DNA of 13,419 nucleotides from Bacteroidota bacterium (GTDB taxonomy: Bacteria; Bacteroidota; Bacteroidia; NS11-12g; UBA955), in assembly GCA_030836345.1 (NCBI GenBank), contig JAURQA010000119.1:1-13419 (forward strand). The letters run 5' to 3'. Positions 7,970 to 13,419 of the stretch are shown here, in pieces. Each line of letters starts with the position of its first letter. Position 1 is the stretch's first letter. Position numbers and translations under genes: made by a program. Below the pieces are notes generated by a model, which saw only the letters and a program-made list of their open reading frames with translations, was not told the DNA's origin and did not search any database.

Positions 7970-8880
7970 TTCGTTTTTCCTCCTCCTAATTTCCGCGTAA
8001 GAGTTATTCCAGTAAACATATACATATCAGGTGCTGTAGAAGTGCCACGGGCTGCTTTTGGCGCATTGTAGTCTCTTCCTAATTCTATGGTTCTATCCGC
8101 AAGAACAGCTGCTTGAATTTTACTATTGGAACCTACAATTTGATCTCCCGCATAGGTTTTACTTACATCATCTATGTAATCATTATAGGTGAGTCGAACT
8201 CCCGCCTCAAAGCCCAGAGCCCATTTGTCACTAATTTGCTTTTTCAAGCCCATTCCAATTGGCAGGGAAAGCTGGGTTAGCGCGTATCTTTTTCTATCGT
8301 TGTACTGCGTGCTCTCTTGACCTTCTGTGGCCATTGGCTGAAGTTCAAACCATTTCCCATCAAACTCTTCTAGCTCCGCGGGGTGTATGGGGAGTCCAGA
8401 ACTAGGCAAAATTACATTAGGCATGTATTTAAACTGAGCTTTTGGATTGTATTTGTAAACTCCAAAGCCTGCAAAAAGGTAGGGAGAAAACGGCCGTGCT
8501 TTGGTTGTTTCTTCAAACCCTAAAATATTCCATTCAACTGTTCCAGAAAACTCAAAAATATTTGACTTAAAACTAAGATTTCTATTTTTTCTAAACTCTT
8601 CATCATCATAGTTTTTATCGTCGCCACTAATTTGCCCAAACCATGCTGAACCTCTTAGGGTAATGTAATCTGTGATGTGGTACCTGCAAATAATTCCTGC
8701 AGCTGGGTTGGTTTCTTGAAAGTCTATTCCTTTCGTTAAGTCTCCAATATAGTGACTAGCACCGACCATTATACCTATTTCCAACGGCTTGCGTTTAGAT
8801 ATCTTTTTCTGTTGCGAAAACAGGGACCCGGTGTGTAAAAAAACACATAAAGCTATAATTTTTACGTATGTCTTCCTCAT
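7954..8880 (-). CDS. DUF6089 outer-membrane barrel protein, second PorG-like paralogue
   Basis: This predicted outer-membrane beta-barrel protein belongs to the same family as the next gene. I chose the ATG at 8880, giving 308 residues, which places MRKTYVKIIALCVFLHTGSLFSQ as a clean signal peptide. The in-frame ATG at 8901 would add seven residues (MYICTSN) but overlaps a TATATTTG promoter box. Features shared with the neighbour include GASHYIGDL (40-48), RNLSF (100-104), LPIGMGLKK, a YIDDVS acidic segment (215-220) and a closing MYMFTGITL strand with a terminal C-x-x-x F-type end (KCFQF). It is about 30 residues longer, with a loop rich in Pro and Glu around 140-170. It opens the operon and overlaps the GTG start of the second gene by 16 bases. 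A T9SS role like PorG is inferred from family only. Confidence 0.78.
   Translation of the reverse strand: MRKTYVKIIALCVFLHTGSLFSQQKKISKRKPLEIGIMVGASHYIGDLTKGIDFQETNPAAGIICRYHITDYITLRGSAWFGQISGDDKNYDDEEFRKNRNLSFKSNIFEFSGTVEWNILGFEETTKARPFSPYLFAGFGVYKYNPKAQFKYMPNVILPSSGLPIHPAELEEFDGKWFELQPMATEGQESTQYNDRKRYALTQLSLPIGMGLKKQISDKWALGFEAGVRLTYNDYIDDVSKTYAGDQIVGSNSKIQAAVLADRTIELGRDYNAPKAARGTSTAPDMYMFTGITLTRKLGGGKTKCFQF
7979..7987 (-). promoter_or_regulatory. Strong Shine-Dalgarno sequence before GTG start of PorG-like gene
   Basis: On the minus strand AGGAGGAGG lies 9 bases upstream of the GTG at 7969, inside the Gly-Gly-Gly codons near the end of the upstream gene. It decides the GTG start. Bacteroidota genes rarely depend on such sequences, so it may partly be a by-product of the glycine codons. 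Confidence 0.55.
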
Positions 8881-8890
8881 ATTAGACGTG

Positions 8891-8898
8891 CAAATATA
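8891..8898 (-). promoter_or_regulatory. Candidate Bacteroidota -7 promoter box for the DUF6089-uppS-bamA operon
   Basis: The minus strand reads TATATTTG, an exact match to the TAnnTTTG -7 consensus, 10 bases upstream of the ATG at 8880. Transcription would start within a few bases of the gene, leaving a very short leader and excluding the ATG at 8901. I find no TTG at the usual -33 spacing, so support is partial. Confidence 0.4.
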
Positions 8899-8930
8899 CA
8901 TAATTTAACTCTGATTATCTGAACGAACAA

Positions 8931-8986
8931 AAAGCCTGAATTATTGTGTTTTTTTTTAATATGTAAATCCTTCAATTGCAGGCTTT
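8931..8986 (-). terminator. Possible large-loop terminator after the methyltransferase gene
   Basis: An inverted repeat AAAGCCTG (8931-8938) / CAGGCTTT (8979-8986) flanks a 40-base AT-rich loop. Read on the minus strand, the second arm runs into TTTTTG. It lies between the methyltransferase stop and the next minus-strand promoter, where a terminator would be expected, but the loop is far longer than usual. Confidence 0.3.
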
Positions 8987-9044
8987 GAAAACATATTGAT
9001 AAATGAATGTTTTCCGAGAAGATGTTTGCGGAATTATTGCAGAA

Positions 9045-9839
9045 TTAGTTTTGTTTCACAATGTAATAAGCCCCCATAACAAAATAATTGCGTACGTATG
9101 GCAAATGTGTTATTAACCATGCCTGTTTTCTTGGTTTGATGCCAAACTTGTACTTATAAATAGGGTTAAAAAGATACAGTTGGCGGTGATGAATGGCATA
9201 TTGATTTTTTTCATGAATTCGCTCAAAACGTTCAATACTGATGCCAGTTTTTTTGATATCTAGCATTGTATTAATAGCGGCTGGTCGAACGCCACATAAT
9301 TTTAAAAATGCAGGGTAAAGCCTGCCGGGAAGCAGGTGAGAGTATGGTAGGCGACTGGCCCACTTACTTTGCAAAACTTGCTGATGGCCTCCAAAGGGCA
9401 TTTGCCATGGAGGAAATGCCATAAATACGAAGCCACCAGACGCAAGGTACCTTTGCATTTCAGGTATAAATTTCTCTTGATTTGGAATATGTTCTATCAC
9501 ATCTTTTAAAATAATTAAATCAAAAGTGTGTCCAATGTCTTTCAAAACATCGACATCGTAAATATCTTTATTTAAAAAACGAGCGATCCCCTGGTCTACT
9601 TCATCGGCTAAAAAGCCCTTAGCCAATTCAATTCTACTCTCTTCTAATTCAATTCCAAAAACTTCATGTCCCATTGATGCGAAGTGTTTCAAAACGCCAG
9701 CTTCGCCACATCCAATTTCGAGAACTTTCATGTGTGGTTTTATTGCTGCATTGCTCTCCAAATAAGGATAGATATACTCTTCTGTAACCTTTCGAGTTAA
9801 TTCAAAATAACGTTTTTTATCTCCGTGAAATTCAAACAT
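9045..9839 (-). CDS. Class I SAM-dependent methyltransferase (UbiG/Methyltransf_23-like)
   Basis: This cytoplasmic enzyme would transfer a methyl group from S-adenosylmethionine to an unknown substrate. Motif I is VLEIGCGEAG (39-48), the acidic ribose-binding residue lies in GIELEESRI (62-70), NKDIYD (90-95) contacts the adenine region, and motif IV/post-motif is LKDVIEHIPN (111-120). The second half has FPPWQMPFGGHQQ (132-144), a pattern seen in small-molecule or glycan methyltransferases, and a C-terminal part rich in aromatic and basic residues (NPIYKYKFGIKPRKQ). At 264 residues it is a complete single-domain enzyme. Its ATG follows the stop of the rhodanese-thioredoxin gene after one base (TAACATG), so the two are translationally coupled. 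Polysaccharide methylation is one possibility given the surrounding envelope genes, but nothing here fixes the substrate. Confidence 0.87.
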   Translation of the reverse strand: MFEFHGDKKRYFELTRKVTEEYIYPYLESNAAIKPHMKVLEIGCGEAGVLKHFASMGHEVFGIELEESRIELAKGFLADEVDQGIARFLNKDIYDVDVLKDIGHTFDLIILKDVIEHIPNQEKFIPEMQRYLASGGFVFMAFPPWQMPFGGHQQVLQSKWASRLPYSHLLPGRLYPAFLKLCGVRPAAINTMLDIKKTGISIERFERIHEKNQYAIHHRQLYLFNPIYKYKFGIKPRKQAWLITHLPYVRNYFVMGAYYIVKQN

Positions 9840-9840
9840 G

Positions 9841-10566
9841 TTACAAGTGCTCTTTGATTTGTTTACTCAACTCATCTTTAGAGGTTCCTTTGTTTGCTTC
9901 CCAAACCTTTTCGCCATTTTTATATAATATAAGCCAAGGGACATTCGTCACTCCAAAGTGTCTAGCTAAGGGTTCATTTTTCTCAAAATCAAGCTGAAGA
10001 AATTGAGCCGTTCCCATAAATTCTGATTGGAGGTTGGGCCAAAAGGCTTTCATTTTTTTGCAAGGACCGCACCATGGAGCATAGAACTGCACTAAGGTGG
10101 GTTTTGCCAAGCCCGTAGCATAAGTATACTGTTCGATTGTTATTTCTGGGTCTAGCTCTCCTCTATTCCCTTCCTTTATTGGGAGACCAGCTGTTTTCCA
10201 AGCACTGATACCTCCTTTTAAATTAAAGACCGTAAATCCTGCTTTTTTTAATTTTTTAGCCGCTTTTGAGCTGCGCCCACCACTTAAGCAATAGACATAT
10301 ACTGGCTTTAGAGTATCCAATGTTTGTATTTTAGATTTAAAATCAGGGCTTGCCACATTAAAGTTGATGGCTCCTGCAATTCTTTGTCTTTGATATTCTT
10401 CTGGTGTTCTTACGTCCAAAAGAGTAATACTGCTTCCTTTTCCTTCTATCGCTTTTGAAAAAGCATGAGCTTCCATGTTTTCCAAAGGTTGAGCGCAGGC
10501 GCCCACGAGACTCATCATAACTATGCCAATAGCTGCTCTAAAAGGTGTTTTGTTTAGTATTTTCAT
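9841..10566 (-). CDS. Rhodanese-thioredoxin fusion lipoprotein
   Basis: This is a two-domain redox protein anchored by lipid outside the cytoplasm. The N-terminus is a signal peptide with a lipobox-like VGAC, making Cys24 the lipidated residue. Residues about 30-130 form a rhodanese domain with DVRTPEEY (51-58) and the active loop CLSGGRSS (Cys93 catalytic), ending in the usual GG-x-x-x-W (KGGISAWK). Residues about 140-241 form a thioredoxin domain with APWCGPCKK (Cys166/Cys169) and the cis-proline at 210 (NVPW). A rhodanese carries sulfane sulfur and a thioredoxin reduces disulfides, so the fusion could handle persulfides or cysteine oxidation in the periplasm, but this is inference. All catalytic residues are present. 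The gene leads a two-gene unit with the methyltransferase and is divergent from nif3. Confidence 0.92.
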   Translation of the reverse strand: MKILNKTPFRAAIGIVMMSLVGACAQPLENMEAHAFSKAIEGKGSSITLLDVRTPEEYQRQRIAGAINFNVASPDFKSKIQTLDTLKPVYVYCLSGGRSSKAAKKLKKAGFTVFNLKGGISAWKTAGLPIKEGNRGELDPEITIEQYTYATGLAKPTLVQFYAPWCGPCKKMKAFWPNLQSEFMGTAQFLQLDFEKNEPLARHFGVTNVPWLILYKNGEKVWEANKGTSKDELSKQIKEHL

Positions 10567-10570
10567 AAGG

Positions 10571-10578
10571 CAAATTTC
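10571..10578 (-). promoter_or_regulatory. Weak candidate -7 box for the rhodanese-thioredoxin gene
   Basis: The minus strand reads GAAATTTG, seven of eight to TAnnTTTG, only 4 bases upstream of the ATG at 10566. A transcript from it would be almost leaderless. No -33 TTG is seen. Confidence 0.2.
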
Positions 10579-10622
10579 GGATATTCTTCACAGATTCCTA
10601 ATGTGCTTCTATAAATTCCCAT

Positions 10623-10630
10623 TATTTTTG
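10623..10630 (+). promoter_or_regulatory. Candidate -7 box for the nif3 gene
   Basis: TATTTTTG matches TAnnTTTG exactly and lies 5 bases before the ATG at 10636, implying an almost leaderless message. The spacing is odd and no -33 TTG is visible at about 19-23 bases upstream, so chance in AT-rich DNA is possible. Confidence 0.3.
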
Positions 10631-10635
10631 CAATC

Positions 10636-11736
10636 ATGAGAGTAACCGTTGGTGATATTTCAAATGCGTTAGAGGAGTTTGCTCCACTCAATTATCAAGA
10701 GGCCTATGATAATTCGGGCCTTTTAGTTGGAGATCGCCATCAGGAGGTTAAGTCCTGTCTTTTGAGCATAGATTGTACAATAGAAGTGGTTGAGGAAGCC
10801 ATTGCAAAAAAGTGCCAGATGATTGTGTCTCACCACCCCATTGTGTTTTCTGGGCTGAAATCACTTACGGGTAAAAACCATATCGAACAGGCGGTTATTG
10901 CTGCCATAAAGAACAAAATTTCCCTGTATGCATGCCATACGAATTTAGACAATATAAGATATGGTGTAAACGATAAAATTGCAGAGAAATTAGGCTTAAC
11001 GAATGCGCGCATCCTGTTAAAGAAATCAGCTACTCTTAGTAAAATTATCACCTATTTGCCCGAATTGAATTTAGCAGAAATCCAAGCGGCCATTCATCAA
11101 GAAGGTGCAGGACAACTGGGAAATTATGATTTCTGTAGCTTTCGTGTCGGCGGGGTTGGTACCTTTAGGGCGCTGGACGGAGCCAATCCAAGCATGGGCC
11201 AAATAGGAAAAATCCATGAGGAGAGCGAGGTAAAATTGGAAGTGCTTTGCCAGAATAAAGATGTAAATAAAGTATTAAAATCCATGATTCAGGCGCACCC
11301 ATATGAGGAGGTAGCTTACGATATTATTGCTGTTCAGAATCAATGGGAGATGGGCAGCGGTTTGATTGGAGAGCTGGCTGAGGAAATGGATCCCAATGAC
11401 TTTTTGGAGTATCTAAAAAAGACCATGCAATGCGAAGTGGTGAAATATGTTCCAATTTCTAAAAATATAAAAAAAATAGCCTTATGTGGAGGTGCAGGAA
11501 GTTTTTTAGTAAAAAAGGCCATGGCCGCCGGAGCAGATGCTTTTATCACATCTGATATGAAGTACCATGAGTTTTTCTCTGCAGAAAAGAGTATGATGAT
11601 TTGTGATATTGGTCACTACGAAAGTGAAAAATATACCACAGAGATTTTTGCTAAGGTTTTGTCGGATAAATTCCCTAATTTTGCAACCCTTTTTTCGGAA
11701 ACAAATACAAACCCGATAAAGTACTATACAAAATAA
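10636..11736 (+). CDS. Nif3-like dinuclear metal centre protein (YbgI/YqfO family)
   Basis: This NIF3-family protein is of the long, 366-residue type. The family forms hexameric toroids with a two-metal site per subunit and is often labelled GTP cyclohydrolase 1 type 2, although that activity is not general and the cellular role remains uncertain. Likely metal ligands are visible: SHHP with His66 and His67, HTNLD (101-105) with Asp105, and GHYESE (326-331) with His327 and Glu331. The inserted domain between the two halves (about 130-235, with QAHPYEEVAYDI at 219-230) is the PII/CutA1-like insert of YqfO-type members. The ATG at 10636 gives the expected N-terminus (MRVTVGDISNALEEFAPL). The zinc-ribbon gene follows 7 bases later. 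I infer a common transcript, and this pairing is familiar in Bacteroidota. Confidence 0.94.
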   Translation: MRVTVGDISNALEEFAPLNYQEAYDNSGLLVGDRHQEVKSCLLSIDCTIEVVEEAIAKKCQMIVSHHPIVFSGLKSLTGKNHIEQAVIAAIKNKISLYACHTNLDNIRYGVNDKIAEKLGLTNARILLKKSATLSKIITYLPELNLAEIQAAIHQEGAGQLGNYDFCSFRVGGVGTFRALDGANPSMGQIGKIHEESEVKLEVLCQNKDVNKVLKSMIQAHPYEEVAYDIIAVQNQWEMGSGLIGELAEEMDPNDFLEYLKKTMQCEVVKYVPISKNIKKIALCGGAGSFLVKKAMAAGADAFITSDMKYHEFFSAEKSMMICDIGHYESEKYTTEIFAKVLSDKFPNFATLFSETNTNPIKYYTK

Positions 11737-11743
11737 GAAAATT

Positions 11744-12538
11744 ATGGACGTAAGCGTAACCAGTAAATTAAAAGAACTTTGGGCAGTTCAATCCATTGAT
11801 ACAAAAATCAATGAAATTAATATTCTGTTAGGTGACTTGCCTATGGAAGTTGCAGATTTAGAGGATGAGATTGCCGGACTACAAACGCGGTTTGACAATA
11901 TCAATTCCGATATTGAGCAATGTAATTCGGATATCTCCTCCAAGAAAAACTCAATTCAAGATTTTCAGAAGCTTATTGAGAAGTATGAATCTCAATTAGA
12001 AAATATTAAGAACAATAGAGAGTTTGAAGCGCTTGAAAAAGAAAAGGAGATTGCTGGGCTAGAAATTATGGCTGCGGAAAAAGCAATCCGCGACACGACC
12101 AAACAAAAGGAAATGAAGCAAGAGTTAATTGATGCAACTCAGGAGAAGATGGATGTGAAGGGAAAGGATCTTAAATTTAAGAAAAATGAGCTTGTTGAAA
12201 TTGAGAAAGAAAGTGCTGAAGAAAAAGTTAAGTTAGAGAAGGATAGAGATAAAGCATTAACCAAGGTTGAAGAGCGTTTAGCTAGAGCTTATACTCGAAT
12301 TAGAGAAAGCATGGTTAATGGTGTAGCTGTTGCGCCAATTGTACGTGGTGCTTGTGGAGGGTGTTTCTCCAATATCCCACCTCAGCGAAAAAGTGATGTA
12401 AGAGCACATTTTCAAATTATTGATTGTGAAAGTTGCGGTCGAATTTTAGTTGACAAAACGATCACAGGTTTGGAAGAGGAAGAAGCTCCAAAGCCAGTTA
12501 AAAAGACGCGAAGAAAATTAAAGTTGACTGCAAAATAG
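11744..12538 (+). CDS. Coiled-coil C4-type zinc-ribbon protein (CT398-like)
   Basis: This is a 264-residue cytoplasmic protein with a long antiparallel coiled coil and a small zinc ribbon. Residues about 5-190 are almost entirely charged helix with heptad-like spacing (EVADLEDEIAGLQTRF, LENIKNNREFEALEKEKEIAGLE). The NNREFEALEKE segment is characteristic of the family. The ribbon ligands are CGGC (204-207) and CESC (228-231), separated by IPPQ, a motif typical of these zinc-ribbon proteins. A lysine-rich tail (PVKKTRRKLKLTAK) could bind nucleic acid. Chlamydial CT398 belongs to this architecture and has been linked to sigma-54 and secretion proteins, but no partner can be read from this sequence. 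It ends the nif3 unit and is followed by a strong terminator. Confidence 0.92.
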   Translation: MDVSVTSKLKELWAVQSIDTKINEINILLGDLPMEVADLEDEIAGLQTRFDNINSDIEQCNSDISSKKNSIQDFQKLIEKYESQLENIKNNREFEALEKEKEIAGLEIMAAEKAIRDTTKQKEMKQELIDATQEKMDVKGKDLKFKKNELVEIEKESAEEKVKLEKDRDKALTKVEERLARAYTRIRESMVNGVAVAPIVRGACGGCFSNIPPQRKSDVRAHFQIIDCESCGRILVDKTITGLEEEEAPKPVKKTRRKLKLTAK

Positions 12539-12559
12539 GTCTCACTTTAAAGAAGTTTA

Positions 12560-12590
12560 AAAGGTTCACATGATTTGTGAGCCTTTTTTT
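12560..12590 (+). terminator. Intrinsic terminator after the nif3-zinc ribbon unit
   Basis: The arms AAAGGTTCAC (12560-12569) and GTGAGCCTTT (12577-12586) pair over ten positions with one G-U wobble around a 7-base loop. A continuous T run to 12590 follows, 22 bases after the zinc-ribbon stop codon. It is a classic rho-independent terminator. Confidence 0.88.
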
Positions 12591-12741
12591 GTGATTTGCT
12601 ATTTATTTTTATTGTATATTGTATACGTAAATTGCTGTTTTTCAATGGAATGATCATTGTTTCATTGGGTGTATTCGAGAGATGTTAATCAATTGTAAGA
12701 AGTATACAGTTGCAGCCTATAAAGATTTGTTATTAAAATTA

Positions 12742-12749
12742 TAATTTTG
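12742..12749 (+). promoter_or_regulatory. Candidate -7 promoter box for sdhC
   Basis: TAATTTTG matches TAnnTTTG and lies 35 bases before the sdhC ATG, implying a leader of roughly 30 bases rich in A and T. TTG triplets occur at 12727-12729 and 12710-12712, with spacers of 12 and 29, so no ideal -33 element is present. Confidence 0.4.
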
Positions 12750-12784
12750 CACAAACATTTAAAAGTTAAAATAGTTAATTATAT

Positions 12785-13419
12785 ATGAAATTTCTTTCAT
12801 TTCTATTCACTAGCAGTATCGGACGAAAGTTAGTGATGGGAGCTACAGGGTTATTCCTGGTTTCCTTTTTATTGGTGCATTGTGGTATAAATGCCTGTGT
12901 CTTTGTGAATGACGGTGGTGAAACTTTCAATGCCGCTGCAGATTTCATGAGTGAAAACTTCTTTATTAGAGTGGCAGAAATAGGGCTATTTCTTGGTTTA
13001 TTATGGCATGTTTTTCAAGGCCTTTACTTATGGCTAACGAACTCAAAGAAGAGAAAAGCAAAGTATGATAAAGCGAGCGGGAATGAAAACAGTAAATGGT
13101 ATAGCCGCAGCATGGGACTCTTGGGTACCCTAATCTTAATTTTTCTCGTATTGCACTTAAAACATTTTTGGGTGGTAAGTAGATTTACTGATCACATTAC
13201 AAGTGGAGACGAAACGCTTTTTCAAGAGATGTTAGAAGTGTTCGAAAATCCATGGGTAGTTGTGATTTATGTTTTGGGATGCATATCGCTAGCCTATCAT
13301 TTATTGCATGGCTTCTGGAGCGCGTTTCATACCCTTGGAATTGATCATAAAACATACACTCCAATTATAAAATCAATAGGAACATCATTTTCAATTGTTA
13401 TTCCTTTAATTTTTGCATT
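12785..13419 (+). CDS. sdhC: Succinate dehydrogenase cytochrome b subunit, 3' partial
   Basis: This is the membrane anchor of succinate:quinone oxidoreductase, in the di-haem b558 family used by Bacteroidota, which passes electrons between the SdhAB subunits and menaquinone. The first 211 codons are present and the frame is open at the window edge, so only a short tail is probably missing. Five hydrophobic segments can be seen, at about 16-40, 61-84, 110-131, 157-180 and 198-211. Each of the first four carries histidines suited to bind haem: His32, His75, His124 (or 127) and His172 (or 175). The N-terminus SSIGRKLVMGATGLFL is typical of the family. A basic loop (NSKKRKAKYDK, 86-96) faces the cytoplasm. 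Flavoprotein (sdhA) and iron-sulfur (sdhB) genes are expected just downstream but are outside the window. Confidence 0.92.
   Translation, partial: MKFLSFLFTSSIGRKLVMGATGLFLVSFLLVHCGINACVFVNDGGETFNAAADFMSENFFIRVAEIGLFLGLLWHVFQGLYLWLTNSKKRKAKYDKASGNENSKWYSRSMGLLGTLILIFLVLHLKHFWVVSRFTDHITSGDETLFQEMLEVFENPWVVVIYVLGCISLAYHLLHGFWSAFHTLGIDHKTYTPIIKSIGTSFSIVIPLIFA

Noticed and set aside
12611..12624. Short direct repeat ATTGTAT-ATTGTAT as a possible repeat array
   Set aside because: Only two 7-base copies in AT-rich DNA; well within chance and without further units.
1..13419. CRISPR arrays, insertion sequences, tRNA or rRNA genes, phage genes
   Set aside because: Looked for spaced repeats, transposase-like products, terminal inverted repeats and cloverleaf sequences; none were apparent.

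Overview
The window looks like chromosomal DNA from a member of the Bacteroidota, probably Flavobacteriales-like. The evidence is an AT-rich sequence, a type IX secretion (T9SS) C-terminal sorting domain, two DUF6089/PorG-type outer-membrane proteins beside uppS and bamA, a b558-type SdhC, and TAnnTTTG-like -7 promoter boxes. It holds eleven protein genes, the first and last cut by the window edges. I see no rRNA, tRNA, CRISPR array, insertion sequence or phage gene, and no gene-free stretch longer than about 250 bases.

Bases 1-3817 (+) are a tight three-gene unit: a large secreted Asp-box (BNR) repeat protein with a T9SS sorting domain, an unrecognised 126-residue protein, and a family 2 glycosyltransferase. 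The genes are joined by a 1-base overlap and a 3-base gap. Bases 3829-8880 (-) run convergently and form an envelope-biogenesis operon in transcription order: DUF6089 paralogue, second DUF6089/PorG-like protein, uppS, bamA. They supply outer-membrane barrels, the undecaprenyl lipid carrier and the barrel-assembly machine. The PorG-like gene appears to start with GTG behind a strong Shine-Dalgarno sequence, and uppS with TTG.

Bases 9045-10566 (-) encode a rhodanese-thioredoxin fusion lipoprotein followed, one base later, by a SAM-dependent methyltransferase. A 69-base divergent gap separates this pair from 10636-12538 (+), a Nif3-family dinuclear metal protein and a coiled-coil C4 zinc-ribbon protein, ended by a clear intrinsic terminator. 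After a 246-base intergenic region with a candidate promoter, sdhC (succinate dehydrogenase cytochrome b subunit) begins at 12785 and runs off the end.

Most of the window is conserved housekeeping and envelope content. The most notable points are the tandem PorG-like genes next to uppS-bamA, the non-ATG starts of two consecutive envelope genes, the absence of Skp/OmpH genes behind bamA, and the coupling of a T9SS cargo gene to an unknown small protein and a glycosyltransferase. I did not find convincing evidence of a wholly new system.
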